NCBI GenBank assembly: GCA_030248195.1
Contig: JASAND010019798.1
Span: 1-64,000 of the forward strand
Direction: 5' to 3'
Source: Trissonchulus latispiculum
Taxonomy: Eukaryota > Nematoda > Enoplea > Enoplida > Ironidae
Length of the DNA: 64,000 nucleotides
Under the pieces are notes generated by a model. That model ran no database searches, was not told the DNA's origin, and worked only from the letters and a program-made list of their open reading frames with translations. Below, one piece after another: positions 1 to 34,447 of the stretch. Both the position numbers and the translations under genes were made by a program. Each line of letters opens with the position of its first letter. The first letter of the stretch is position 1.

Positions 1-513
1 CCCAAAATGAAATTGAAAAAATGGCTGGAGGGTGGGGGGACACCCCTAAATTTTCGATTTTTTGCCATTTTGGCCCATTTTTTGCCAAAAATCTGGGGGG
101 GGGGGGGGGAAGCAAAAATCTGAAAATCTTGTGGCGGGGTCGCCAAAACTTGTCATTTTGGCCCCCCCCCCCCCCCCCCCAACACCACCTATGCTCCCCC
201 CTAAGCCGAGCTCAGACACGCCTCCCCCTAAAATGGGGTCCAAACAAGAGAAAAATGCTACATTTTTGCAATTTTTCAAAAATTTTCTAAAAGAATTGGC
301 TGCAAATGGTTCAAAACGCAAAAAATAGGTTGTAAAACGCAATACGAGTAGTTTTTGAGTAGATTTTATGCGGAAGAAGTAGGTTTTATGTCAAAAAGGG
401 CCATTTTAGCTGAAAAAAATTTGGGTAAAGTTTTTTTAAAATTTCCGATTTTTTAGACCCCCTAAGCCAGATTTGGACTTTTTACTCCCCCCATCCCAAA
501 CAGGTGGTACACG
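1..513. repeat. G/C-homopolymer-rich repeat block, first copy (5' part)
   Basis: This AT-rich sequence is interrupted by long runs of G or C and matches about 4,030-4,502 almost base for base. It is the upstream part of a direct duplication with an offset near 3.98 kb. Short open frames here are low-complexity glycine/proline translations of the homopolymers and I do not regard them as genes. Confidence 0.8.
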
Positions 514-2136
514 CACTAGCGTAGCCAGAAAAAATTTTCGGGGGGTGGGAATGCCAAAATTTGGTGGGGGGTCTGGGGGGCGGAGTCCCCCTGAGGTTGA
601 GAATTTTTCAAATTTGTAACGTCTGAGGAATTTTTTCAAAACATTCTTTGAATTGAAGAAGCTAAATGAGGCTCAATACGTTTTTATGCACGCAAATGAT
701 GCATAAAGTGGGCGAACCACATCCAATAGGGTATTTAGCACTCATCTTTGGCGTTCCAAACCCATATTATGCTGGTAAATTTCAGTCAATATAGCGCGGC
801 GGGAAAAAAAACCCAAATTTTCGAATTTTGGCTGTAACTTTTTTATTAAGCGACAAATCGAAAATCTAACGATAACTACCATCAGGCCTTGCGAAGAGCT
901 TCAAAATGAGCTATAAAACGTCTCTCTAGCGCTTACCGTTGGCGAGAAATTTTCGACCAAACCGATGGGAAAAAAAACCCAATGCGGGAAAAAACCCATG
1001 GGCGGGAAAAAAAACCCAGCCGAATTTTTTGCTGTAAGCACGCCAGAACGGTTTTGACTGTACCATTCGAAAGAGCGGGTCATTTTTAGTACATCTGAAT
1101 CATAAAAATACCAATATTTTTGCAAAAAAATCATGTCTAATTGACTTTTCAAAATTTCGTATGTTTAACACGTATATAAACATAGGCAAATTTTGGAAAT
1201 TTTTGAAATTTGCTTAATTTCTGCGGTTTAAGCATCCTGTCACATGGAAAACGTGTTTTTATTGCATTTAAAGCCAAACCCGACCTATTTTAGTGAAAAA
1301 TTTAGCGGTGTTTGGCGAAATTTGAAAATTTGGCTTGAAATGGCACCATCTCAGATTTTGGCCACCTGGACCTCACATGGAAGGTCGAACCTAGGTAAAA
1401 TCTATACCAAATTAATCAGGAGGCTCTACTGAGCTAAGAAATGCATGAATTTTTCCTTTGCTGCTAATGGTTAGAAAAAAATTTCATTTTGAAATTTGGG
1501 TTTTTTCCCGCACATGGGTTTTTTTCCCGCCGAGTCTAGGTCACCCCCAGGTCGCACCACAGGCACTAGAGCCAAATTGAATACACCATCGTGAAGTTCG
1601 AGACATATCCTCTGTGAAACTGTAATCCGTTTTGGGCTAAGTCTTCCCAGTAGTTCAGGGTGACCCCCCAAAGTTGACCCTGCCTGACCCCCATGTTGGG
1701 ACCAAAAATTTCAAAATTTTCAAAGTCCCAAAAAATTTGCTGAGAGGCAGTGGAAAATTAGAAGTTTTAGGTAGTTACACACTTTTTTCTGAAAAATAGC
1801 AAAAATTTTTGGCGAGGTGTGTAACGTTACACACAAGCCGTCGGCGAAAAAAAACACTGGTGGGAGCTACAATAATACACCCTCTAGGGTAGTTTTGGAC
1901 GCTCTTTAAGATAGGCTATTAAAATCCGATCTAGCTCATATGGGTGACTCACACTGGCGATGGGTTTTTTCCCGCATATCGGTTTGGGTTTTTTTCCCGC
2001 CGCGCTATACGCGCCGAAGGCGCGAAAAGTTTTTGAACAATGGACGTTTTACACATGACGGGAAAAAATTCCTGGGGGCAACACAATTTCGGTGGGGGGA
2101 ATTTCCCCCATTCCCCCCCCCCTGGCTACGCGCCTG
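514..2136. mobile_element. hAT-like non-autonomous DNA element, copy 1
   Basis: The left end reads CACTAGCGTAGCCAG and the right end is the inverted complement of CAGGCGCGTAGCCAG. The flanks are GGTACACG (506-513) and GGTACACC (2,137-2,144), an 8-bp target duplication with one mismatch. Eight-bp duplications and CAG-type ends are typical of the hAT superfamily. No transposase frame is present. Inside, TATAGCGCGGCGGG near 795 and its inverted complement near 1,998 form a second, inner pair of inverted repeats. Confidence 0.7.
793..2010. repeat. Inner inverted-repeat unit with GCGGGAAAAAAACCC boxes
   Basis: TATAGCGCGGCGGGAAAAAA at the left is mirrored by the inverted complement at the right (about 1,982-2,010). 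The motif GCGGGAAAAAA(A)CCC recurs inside in both orientations near 964, 987, 1,006, 1,503, 1,523 and 1,968. This is either an element nested in the hAT-like copy or its subterminal structure. The copy at about 4,777-5,990 has the same arrangement. Confidence 0.55.
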
Positions 2137-4030
2137 GGTACACCTATGTATATATAAGGGTATTTTTCCGGGAGGGCCCCCCGAAATTGACCTTCCCCCC
2201 CCTCCCGAAAATGCCTCCCCCCGAAATCGCCCCCTCCCGGGATTTTTGCTTCCCCCCCCCGGGATTTTTTGGAGGCCCAAATTTTTGCCAAAAATAGGCC
2301 AATTCTCAAAACTTTTCCGGCTTCGCCGGAGATTTTTTCGTAAAAAATAGCAATTTTTAGCTTAAATCCTGGCATTTTTGAGAACTTTTTGCGTCTCACC
2401 ATGCAAAATACGCCAAAAATACCATTCTCTGGCTCATTTTTGCAAAAATTCTTCCCCCCCCCCCAAAATTTATTCCCCCCCCCCCCCCGGGCCCGGGCCC
2501 AGATTGTGGTTTATAATTGCGTATATTATCTTCTAAGTGCTATAAATAACCATCTTTAGCTGTTTATAGGTGATTTATAGCCTATTTTTCAAATTTTTTT
2601 CAAAAATTTTCAGAAGTTGCAAAAATTTTTTCAAAAATTTTGCTTTTTTTTCTTGGTTTGGACCCAATTTTAGGTGGGGATGGGGGTTTGAGCTCGGCTT
2701 GGGGGGGAGTAGTTGAGGTGGGTAGGGGGGGGGGGGGTCTGGCCTCTCCGTGGGGGGAGGTCCACAGGGGGTAAACTGTAGCCTGGTACACCTATGGCCA
2801 ACATGTTTCTGAGTCCAGAATAAGGTCAATATTGAGTCTAGAAGTCCATAAAACCGTTATAAACGTGTATTTCTCGCGATAATAAACACTTGAAGCCAAA
2901 AATTTGGACTTTTTTAAAAAATTTTGCCAAATTTACCCTAAAAATGCCCCATTTTTGGCCCAATTTTCGCGCCTTCGGCGCGACTTACCCCCCCCCCCAG
3001 TTAGGGGCCAGAGGCCCCAAAAATTTCTGGGGGGGTTTTGAAAAATGGCTGGGGGGGTTACCCCCCCCCCCCCCAGGGGGGTTACCCCCCCCAAAGGAAA
3101 CTATGGGGGGACCCCCCCTAAACTGTACCCAAGTTTTTTTGGCTAAAAATGCTCCTTTTTCGATGTACAGTATATACATTAAACATACTCAAAAGCTTCT
3201 GTCAATAGTTTTCGTATGCGAAAATAGTGTAGAAAATTAATAGAAATTTGTGCAAAAATATGCCTAAATTAGCCCAGATTGTGGTTTATAATTGCGTATA
3301 TTACCTTTTAATTGCTATAAATAACCATCTTTAGCTTTATATGTGATTTATAGCATTTTTTCGAATTTTTTTCAAAAATTTTCAGAAATTGCAAAACTTT
3401 TTTCAAAAATTTTGCATTTTTTACCTGGTTTGGACCCAGTTTTAGGGGGGGAGGGGGGTTTGAGCTCGGCTTGGGAGGGGAGTAGTTGATGTCGGGTAGG
3501 GGGTAGGGGGGTCTGGCCTCTCCGTGGGTGGAGTCTCACACTGGGGTGGGGGGACCCCCTCCCCCCAAATGGAGGGGTCGCCGACCCCCCCCTAAAAATT
3601 TTTTCCTACCCCTCCCCCCAAATCGATTTTTTCAGACCCCTCCCCCCTAAAAATTTTCTAACCCCTACCTAAATTTTTGAAAATTTTTAGCTAAAAATTC
3701 GAAATTTTTCCAAAAAATTCCAAAAATTAGCGAAAACTTGCTAGAATTCGCTTAATTAAGCTAAAAATCGTTACAAATAGCTGTAAATTGAGAAAATTTT
3801 CCAATTTTTTAACGAAAAACCAATTTTTCGCCGACCCCCCCCTTGAAAATTTTTCTTACCCGTACCCCTCCTCGCAAATCGACTTTTCGCGACCCCCACA
3901 CCCCCTTTTTTCGCCAAACCTTCCTTCCTACTTTTTTCTGAACTCCCACCCCCACTTTTTTCGCCAGCCACACCTATTGTCTCACCGGGGGCAAACTAGC
4001 CTCGTACACCTATGGGGGGGGGGTTCCGAC
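2137..4030. repeat. G/C-tract repeat region between the two hAT-like copies
   Basis: The stretch holds homopolymer G and C runs and short hairpins such as CGCGCCTTCGGCGCG near 2,970 and CCGGCTTCGCCGG near 2,320. It also holds a direct repeat pair at about 2,500-2,770 and 3,270-3,535, both starting CAGATTGTGGTTTATAATTG. I see no gene. Confidence 0.6.
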
Positions 4031-4502
4031 GGAGGGTGGGGGGACCCCCCTAAATTTTCGATTTTTTGCCATTTTGGCCACTTTTTGGCCAAAAATCTGG
4101 GGGGGAAGCAAAAATCTGAAAATCTTGTGGCGGGGTCGCCAAAACTTGTCATTTTGGCCCCCCCCTAACACACCTATGCTCCCCCCCTAAGCCGAGCTCA
4201 TACACGCCTCCCCCCTAAAATGGGGTCCAAACAAGAGAAAAATGCTACATTTTTGCAATTTTTCAAAAATTTTCTCAAAGAATTGGCTGAAAATAGTTAA
4301 AAACGCTAAAAAATAGGCTGTAAAACGCAATACGAGTAGTTTTTGAGTAGATTTATGCGGAAAAGAGTAGGTTTTATGTCAAAAAGGGCCATTTTAGCTG
4401 AAAAAAATTTGGGTAAAGTTTTTTGAAAATTTCCGATTTTTTAGACCCCCTAAGCCAGATTTGGACTTTTTACTCCCCCCCATCCCAAACAGGTGGTACA
4501 CC
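4031..4502. repeat. G/C-tract repeat block, second copy
   Basis: This is a direct copy of the 5' block at 40-513, with the same order of G/C runs and the same GAGCTCGGCTTAGGGG-type segment (seen here as its complement). Small indels are mostly in homopolymers, as expected for a tandem segmental duplication that has aged. Confidence 0.75.
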
Positions 4503-6121
4503 CACTAACGTAGCCAGAAAAAATTTTCGGGGGGTGGGAATGCCAAAATTTGGTGGGGGGTCTGGGGGCGGAGTCCCCCTGAGGTTGAGAAATTTTTCAA
4601 ATTTGTAACGTCTGAGGAATTTTTTCAAAACATTCTTTGAATTGAAGAAGCGAAATGAGGCTCAATACGTTTTTATGCACGCAAATGATGCATAAAGTGG
4701 GCGAACCACATCCAATAGGGTATTTAGCACTCATCTTTGGCGTTCCAAACCCATATTATGATGGTAAATTTCAGTCAATATAGCGCGGCGGGAAAAAAAC
4801 CCAAATTTTCGAATTTTGGCTGTAACTTTTTTATTAAGCGACAAATCGAAAATCTAACGATAACTACCATCAGGCCTTGCGAAGAGCTTCAAAATGAGCT
4901 ATAAAACGTCTCTCTAGCGCTTACCGTTGGCGAGAAATTTTCGACCAAACCGATGGGAAAAAACCCAATGCGGGAAAAAAACCCATGGGCGGGAAAAAAA
5001 CCCAGCCGAATTTTTTGCTGTAAGCACGCCAGAACGGTTTTGACTATACCATTCGAAAGAGCGGGTCATTTTTAGTACATCTGAATCATAAAATACTAAT
5101 ATTTTTGCAAAAAATCATGTCAAATTGACTTTTCAAAATTTCGTATGTTTAACACGTAAACATAGGCAAATTTTGGAAATTTTTGAAATTTGCTTAATTT
5201 CTGCGGTTTAAGCATCCTATCACATGGAAAACGTGTTTTTATTGCATTTAAAGCCAAACCCGACCTATTTTAGTGAAAAATTTAGCGGTTTTTGGCGAAA
5301 TTTGAAAATTTGGCTTGAAATGGCACCATCTCAGATTTTGGCCACCTGGACCTCACATGGAAGGTCGAACCTAGGTAAAATCTATACCAAATTAATCAGG
5401 AGGCTCTACTGAGCTAAGAAATGCATGAATTTTTCCTTTGCTGCTAATGGTTAGAAAAAAATTTCATTTTGAAATTTGGGTTTTTTCCCGCACATGGGTT
5501 TTTTTCCCGCCGAGTCTAGGTCACCCCCAGGTCACACCACAGGCACTAGAGCCATATTGAATACACCATCATGAAGTTCGAGACATATCCTCTGTGAAAC
5601 TGTAATCCGTTTTGGGCTAAGTCTTCCCAGTAGTTCAGGGTGACCCCCCAAAGTTGACCCTGCCTGACCCCCATGTTGGGACCAAAAATTTCAAAATTTT
5701 CAAAGTCCCAAAAAATTTGCTGAGAGGCAGTGGAAAATTAGAAGTTTTAGGTAGTTACACACTTTTTTCTGAAAAATAGCAAAAATTTTTGGCGAGGTGT
5801 GTAACGTTACACACAAGCCGTCGGCGAAAAAAACACTGGTGGGAGCTACAATAATACACCCTCTAGGGTAGTTTTGGACGCTCTTTAAGATAGGCTATTA
5901 AAATCCGATCTAGCTCATATGAGTGACTCACACTGGCGATGGGTTTTTTCCCGCATATCGGTTTGGGTTTTTTTCCCGCCGCGCTATACGCGTCGAAGGC
6001 GCGAAAAGTTTTTGAAAAATGGGCGTTTTACACATGACAGGAAAAAAATTCCTGGGGGCAACACAATTTCGGTGGGGGGAATTTCCCCCATTCCCCCCCC
6101 CCCCCCCTGGCTACGCGCCTG
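4503..6121. mobile_element. hAT-like non-autonomous DNA element, copy 2
   Basis: The ends are CACTAACGTAGCCAG on the left and the inverted complement of CAGGCGCGTAGCCAG on the right. The 8-bp target duplication is perfect: GGTACACC at 4,495-4,502 and 6,122-6,129. Length and content match the element at 514-2,136, and the target site is the same, so the two copies arose by duplication of the whole locus and not by separate insertions. No transposase is encoded. Confidence 0.78.
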
Positions 6122-6129
6122 GGTACACC

Positions 6130-6570
6130 TATGTATATATAAGGGTATTTTTCCGGGGGGGCCCCCGAAATTGACCTCCCCCCCTCCCGAAAATGCCTCC
6201 CCCCGAAATCGCCCCCTCCCGGGATTTTTGCTTCCCCCCCCCCCGGGATTTTTTGGAGGCCCAAATTTTTGCCAAAAATAGGCCAATTCTCAAAACTTTT
6301 CCGGCTTCGCCGGAGATTTTTTCGTAAAAAATAGCAATTTTTAGCTTAAATCCTGGCATTTTTGAGAACTTTTTGCGTCTCCCCATGCAAAATACGCCAA
6401 AAATACCTTTCTTGGGATCATTTTGGCAAAATTTCTTCCCCCCCCCCCCGAAAATTTCTTCCCCCCCCCCCCGGGCCCGGGTCCGACCCACTTCCTGCAC
6501 CATATTTTTGGCTAGAAAAGAAAACCCCAGCGTATATACGTACGGGCACATATATTCTCTTTATTTTCAG
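6130..6570. repeat. Homologue of 2,145-2,510 followed by intron sequence
   Basis: About 6,130-6,480 duplicates 2,145-2,510, including the CCGGCTTCGCCGG hairpin and the long C runs. The homology then stops. Ordinary intron-like sequence leads to a TTATTTTCAG acceptor just before the exon that starts at 6,571. Confidence 0.6.
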
Positions 6571-28423
<21,853 letters not shown>

Positions 28424-29415
28424 ACGGTTTTTTCGGAAATATCTGGTGACGACGAATTTGCATCTTTTTTCCGGGAATTCGCCTTTCTGGGTTGTATGTT
28501 GAAAGAACAGAAGACGCTTCTCTCTCGTAATAGTTGAAAATAATACTTTGCGTTTTTTGTTGTTTTCATTTCAACCCTGGAAAAAATAGTGTGGCTGTGT
28601 TTCGGTGTCTAGACAGGGGGTTGGTGCAGTTTTATGTAGCTGACTGATAATGTGTTTTCTGTGTTGTTTGTGGCTGCAGCACCCTAATAATGCTGTGGCT
28701 CTAAATACCGCATTTTGCGGAGATTCTGAAAATTGGCCGATTTTTTTCGGTAATTCGGTGGTGTGCAAATTAGTTTTGTACTTTGGTTACAGTTCAGTCC
28801 AAAATGTCATTAAAAACCAGCATTGGTTTGCATGCAATTTAACATGATGTTTTATGTACGTATATACCGTTTTTCTGAGTATTAGCTTGTACACTGTTGT
28901 GAAGAGCAATTTGTCTAGAGTTCTACTGCCCTTGTATCTGTATCTGTTTGAAATTGATTGAATTATCCATTGTAGTTTTTTTGATAATTATTAGTAAATT
29001 GGTTTGGCGTTACTAAAATAGATAGTATTTTGAGCTCTGGTGGTAGGTTAGGTAGGCTTTTTACCTATGGTTGTGGCTTAGGCATACGCTTTGGTAGCTC
29101 TCAGTTGTGTGGTCGGACTGCGGACCGGTTCACACGGAGTTTTCAAGAACTGAAAAGGATAATTGTAATTGGTCTTCTCATGATTTGATTGAAGACTAAA
29201 GCAGTACATTCAACATTAACATTGTGAATCGATAAAAGTACACAACACGCTGCTTTTGTGTCCTTGACTCGTCAAAAACAAGTCGCTGTCCTAAACTGGG
29301 CTTCCCAAATTCGAACTTTACTGTCAGTCAGCTTTTGTTTCTGAAATGAGAATCGGACCAGATTTGTCTTTCCGTTCTCTGCAAACTAATATGTACTTGG
29401 TTAACCCCCCGAGTC
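28424..29415 (+). other. 3' flank of the NDUFA11-like gene
   Basis: This probably begins with the 3' untranslated region. I see no canonical AATAAA close to the stop and no further gene. Short open frames on both strands near 28,570-28,850 overlap each other and have no family signature. Confidence 0.4.
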
Positions 29416-29942
29416 TTAGGGCCGTATTCACCAAGTCGTGGTAGCCTTACCAGTGGTAGGGTTACAGACGGTAAGAAAACCAATTGGTTAGCCGAGCGTA
29501 TTCACAACCAATTGGTTAAATTACCGGTGGTTAACCAGTGGTTTACTTACAGTAGTTAAAGCAGAGCATTGTTTAACGCATATTGGCACGTGTTTCCCCT
29601 TCTTACTGACACAAGAAGTGTTTTAAGACTACAGTGTGGATCTTTTAATTTAGTTTCTTGTATCCTAAAGTGTTTCATAAAGTTAAATCATTTCATATTC
29701 GCACGTGTACTTATATATTTAATTAGTGACAATAAATCAAGTCTGATAAATCAATTATATTTGATGTACTTTTAAATTTTCTTATTTTCTTAGTGGTCGT
29801 TTTCCCATTTATTCTTTCAAACATTTTGTTAATTGCTTTCTTATAAGCTAGTCACTCTGACTGGGGACATATAATTTTGGCAAATATTTAATAGCATATA
29901 TACTCGCAATGCGACAGCTACAAAAAATCTAGCTGCAGTTAA

Positions 29943-30955
29943 GGTGCTGGTTCGGGTATTTGCAGCAAATTTTATGTAATTTGCTGTGACTGTAATTTGC
30001 TCAATTTTTGGAGTTCAACAATAATTTTTATATCATTTTACAGCTTAGAATGTGCTTGTTACAACTAGGTGCAGTATAGCTGTCTCATTTCAACTCTTCG
30101 GCTTGAACAACATGATATTTGAACAACGACTTGCAATAACATGAAAACAATTTTTGAACATGGATTTCTCGAAGTGTGGGAAAGCTAACGAGAAGCGACC
30201 AGTTCAGGCTTCAAAAGAAATGTCTTCCCGAGGGCTATTTTTTCTGAAATTGTTTAACGAGTAAAGAAGCTCAAGATTTTGAGAAAAATGTAAATTTTGT
30301 CCCATTTTCGTCAAAACTTTCAAGTTTTGACGCTTATTTCTCTCGAACTGGAAGTCAAAATGCAAAACCATGAAAAATAGCCCTCGGCAATTGTCTCAAA
30401 ATTACGTGTGTAAAGCCGTTTTTTAACTGATTGCATGAGTTGAGAGAAATCCGTGTTCAAAACAATCTAGTTGCGATTTTCAAAATTTCACATTTTCGCT
30501 GCTGTGCGCCGGCAGAGATACCGTAAAGAGCTCTCCTTTGGGCGTAAGATGTCCTTTATGACCACAAATATGGACAATACTTGACCGACGGATCAGCGCT
30601 GTTGAAGCTGTCGAAATCTTGCAATATTTGATTTTTCGAAAAATGGCCGGTTTTGGACCTCGAAAATCAATTTTCGCTGTTATCTCTTAAACCTTAATTA
30701 ATCGAAGAAAACTCTCAAGAGCAAAGTTGTAGGTCTTGGTGAGAGGATTCGAATGACTATAAGTTCATCCATGTAGGGTGATCACAGTGCAAGTCATGGC
30801 GGAATAAAGCTAATTTCTCCAAAACTCAAATTTTCAAGCCGCGACTTCTCTAACATGTTTTATAGGGTAAATAATGTAATTGTAGCAAATTTGAATAAAT
30901 TTCAACGACAATTGCGCTTTTAAAGCCCAAAAATACACGAACCCGAACCAGCACC
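29943..30955. mobile_element. TTAA-flanked element, GGTGCTGG type, copy 1
   Basis: GGTGCTGGTTCGGGT and its mirror are flanked by TTAA at 29,939-29,942 and 30,956-30,959. The length of 1,013 bp matches the copies at 59,086 and 62,176. Its right TTAA is also the left TTAA of the next element. TTAA duplications are the hallmark of piggyBac; the terminal sequence itself I cannot assign. Confidence 0.78.
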
Positions 30956-30959
30956 TTAA

Positions 30960-32317
30960 GGGGGGGGGGGCTACGAATCTCACTAAAAGTTCGATGTTGG
31001 AAAAGCTAGCTAGTCTTTTGCCATATAATAGTATTAGGTTTAGTGTAAAATAGTTTAAAGTTTGAAAGAAGCGTAGCGTCCTGTGGAGCCATCAGAAGTT
31101 GGTGTTGTCGGTCCAAAGCTCGACATGACACGTACACAAACTTCGCCTCGCCCTGATCGCTATGCGCAAGGTACGGTACCCAAATTTTCCAGAAATAGTA
31201 CTGACATATAGCGTTTTGATATCGTGTAAAATAATCCTTAGATCAGTGTATACTTTTCTGTGCGATACAATCAAAGTGCGAAAAATTGGGTGCTGTAGGT
31301 CTATACGGGTGGAGGTTAACTAACGTCTAATGAGCTGTGGTTTATCAAAGGAGCCCAACTTTGCTCCAATTATCCAGTATCTGTCTTAACTTATGTAAAA
31401 ATGACATGATTTCGTTAATCCCTGCGTTCGCAGTGCTAGATTACATTATATATCGATATTGTCGCTGTTATTTGGTCCCAGTTCGAAGATGTGAGTCAAT
31501 TATTCCAAAGTTTTAGGCCAATGAGTGTACCAGGATGTGCCGATAGCTAGGTCACTAAACCTCGCTCCAATGTTTAGAAATGCTAGATTGATTTCTCGAA
31601 GTATGGATGCCGATCGCTCCAAAAAGATCTAAAACAGTTGTAAGCGCATACTGAACGGAAAGCGTCATATCGAAAAACGGATTTCATATTCGAATTCAGC
31701 AGGCCAAATAACGCCTATAAGGACCTTTTCGGCAAAATCGGAGACAAAAAATTTTTTGACCCCATTTTTACTGCGCTTAGCTAGCTTTTCAGGCCTAAAA
31801 ATAAGGGTTATTTCTTAACAAAAAGTTTGCTAGCACACAAACCAGAAAACCAAAACTCTCGAAACTCACAGACAGTTTGCCCCTGTTAGAGCCTAATATT
31901 TGTTAAAAAGCTGGGGTAGGCTAGGGGCTGTCAATTTTATTAGATCGAAAACGGCGCACGGTCACATCGCAACTTTTTGTCAAATTTCAAACTTTGAGCT
32001 GTTATAGCTGAAGAAGCAAGCAACGCTCGAAAGCCGGAATACTTTTAATATTTAGCACTAGTAACAGTTAACATTTGTGGCAAAAAGTTTCAGAATTGGT
32101 CAAACCGTTAATCCACCAGAATTCAGAAAAGCTGTTTCAAAAAACCCACTTTTCGCACCAAAATTTCGACTTTGGCGTAGTGCCAGAATCGATGTGTGTT
32201 AGATATAATAATGCCCACTACGGACTATTTTACCTTACCTTGATATGTTAGCTAATCATATGCCAAAAGGTAGGGCTCTCTGAAGAAGTTGGGCAAAACC
32301 GTTCGTAGCCCCCCCCC
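30960..32317. mobile_element. TTAA-flanked element, poly-G TIR type, copy 1
   Basis: A run of 11 G followed by CTACGAA at the left is mirrored by TTCGTAG plus 9 C at the right. TTAA is at 30,956-30,959 and 32,318-32,321. It shares its TTAA-plus-poly-G ends with 38,944-39,646 and 60,264-60,835. No coding capacity seen. Confidence 0.72.
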
Positions 32318-32499
32318 TTAATTAAGATTCAGATTAAATTTGGTTTTGTATCAGTTCTCACACACAAAGTGTTTTAGAAGAATGCAGTAAAGCAGCTGTT
32401 GAGAAAGAAAAGAACTAATGGTGCTGCAGCCAACTGAGGCAAATTCCGCAAATCAACTTCACGTTTTTAGCTTACATATAATTGTTTCAGTTTCCTATG

Positions 32500-32700
32500 T
32501 TTAATACATGCAGAAAGAACCCAACCCCAACGTTAACGTGAAATTACTCAAAAACCGTAAGAGATACGAGTTTAATATTACTCCTCGTTAAAATATCCCA
32601 CTCAAAGATATGTGAAAATGAGCGAAATGGGAGATGGTCGAAAAATTGGCCAAAAATGGATCTCCCACCTGCAGTATTATATTTTGGGGCTTCCCGGCTA
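32500..32700. repeat. Half of a poly-G TIR type element
   Basis: CCTATGTTTAATACATG through ATATGTGAAAATGAGCGAAA, GGTCGAAAAATTGGCC and AAATGGATCTCCC resembles the inner and outer arm of the foldback at 38,944-39,646 and of 60,264-60,835. No partner arm was found, so it looks like a fragment. Confidence 0.4.
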
Positions 32701-32985
32701 TAATGCCTTAGCTAATTATCACATGTCATTATGTCTAGGATTTGATTAACGATGCTTTTGTTTTAGCTAAATGTTTTAACAATAAATGTGCAATTGTGGA
32801 AAATTTAAAAATGGAGTTTTGGGATTATAATTCGAAAAAGTAATCTTGTATGACATAATGTTTTCCTAACCTATTTTTCGCTTGATAAATGAAAAGCGTG
32901 CTGAACACTGAAGGCATTTTTGACTTTTTCTGACGAAAAATAGCACAAAAATTAGCATGTATTTCTAAAAATATGCGCTGCAAAC

Positions 32986-34154
32986 TAGTGATGTGGATAG
33001 GATCGGATCGGCAGCTAAACTTTCAACCGATCCGATCCAGCAAAATTATTTGTCGATCCGATCCGATCCGGCTATCCCAAATGATTTCTTCAAAAAGCTA
33101 AGTGGAACTAGATTTAAAGTAGGTTTTTGCCGTGTGAACTGAACTGAACTGAACTGAACTGAACTGAACTGAACACATCTTACACACTATACTTTCACTA
33201 AAATGTCTTTATTAAATCAAATCTTTCCGAAATTCGTAATTCGAAAGGGTAATTCTACAAAATTATATAGATTAAGCAAAAGAAGTAAAATTAAACAAAA
33301 TATTGAGCCAGATGATGATCGCGGCCTGCCTACCAAAATACAAATTTATCATAACCAATTTAAGATAATACAAATTAAACATTTCAATTAAAACTCCAAT
33401 TTTGAGAATTAATTTCAGTTTGGATTAAAATATTATTAACTTGATCTACCAGACATCGAAATTGAAGTTGCAATTTTTTGGATCGAAAATCAAACTGACA
33501 TTTTTTCTCGCAAACTGAATCTGAAGCTTGGACTGTTCCGCGAAAACGGACCAGAAACTTTAAAAAACATTGCGGCAAGTAAATTTTGAATGATCACAAA
33601 GTTTGACTTCGGGTTTTGGAATAAAGCCACAAAGAGATCAACCATAAAACTTCACTCCAAAATTCTGACAACAGTAAGCAACATTAATCACAAAGAGTTA
33701 TGCATTAATTCATTAATTAATTAGTTTTTCTTTACTGTTTAGCAGTATAGTAACAGCGGGTCTTGGTTCTGCACTTTGATGTCAGATGCATTGCATAAAA
33801 TTATATAGTATGTAAAAGTGCTAAGTTGCTGTAATAAGTTGTTACATACTTACTGAATGCTAAGTTTGAGGGACCCAAAACCAAAATTAAGTTTGGTTTG
33901 TAGAAGGAAAATATTGTACTAGCAACGTACGCACAAAACAGTGCAGTGATCTTAGCCAAGTTCAGTTACAAATATGCGTCGGGTACGGTTTAATTTTATG
34001 TGAATTTGGGTATCAAGTCGGATCGCCGATCCGCCTGACCCAAGCGATCCGATCCGGACCGATCCAGCTGGCCTGCCGATCCGATTCGATCCGATCCGAT
34101 CCGGCCTCCGGATCGCGGATCGGATCGATTTTGCCGATCCGATCCACATCACTA
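32986..34154. mobile_element. hAT-like element with GGATCG hexamer termini
   Basis: TAGTGATGTGGAT at both ends in inverted orientation is followed by GGATCG/GATCCG tandem repeats. Flanking 8-mers CTGCAAAC (32,978-32,985) and GTGCAAAC (34,155-34,162) match at seven of eight bases. It is nested in the Harbinger-like element. A (GAACT)n microsatellite lies inside at about 33,136-33,173. Confidence 0.75.
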
Positions 34155-34447
34155 GTGCAAACCACGTCCACGGATGGTTTGCAAAATACCTCTCGGTAAG
34201 CTACCAGTGGTATGCTACCACTGGTTAGAAAATGTTGGTGAAATGGGTCTCTGTAAGTAACCAATTGGTTTAACCACTGGTAACCTTTAAAAGCTACCAG
34301 TGGTAGGCTACCAGGGCTTGGTGAATACGGCCCTTAGGCAAAGGGACTTAGCCACTTACTTTGTGTCTGCAAGATGGCAATTTTGAGAAAATAGTTTTCA
34401 ATAATAGCATTTATGACAATTACAACAATTTATACACAAAACAGTAG

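Larger units (their letters stand above)
29419..34333. mobile_element. PIF/Harbinger-like element (4.9 kb) with TTA target duplication
   Basis: GGGCCGTATTCACCAAG at the left and its complement ending at 34,333 are flanked by TTA on both sides (29,416-29,418 and 34,334-34,336). Subterminal regions (29,440-29,560 and 34,190-34,325) are full of ACCAGTGGT/ACCAATTGGT palindromes. The body is inflated by two TTAA-flanked elements and a hAT-like element. A TWA 3-bp duplication fits PIF/Harbinger; no transposase is seen. Its right end is only about 115 bp from the stop codon of the ion-channel gene. Confidence 0.72.

Noticed and set aside
34013..34264. Arg/Ser/Ile/Gly-rich frames on the minus strand
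   Set aside because: They come from the GGATCG hexamer repeats at the end of the hAT-like element.
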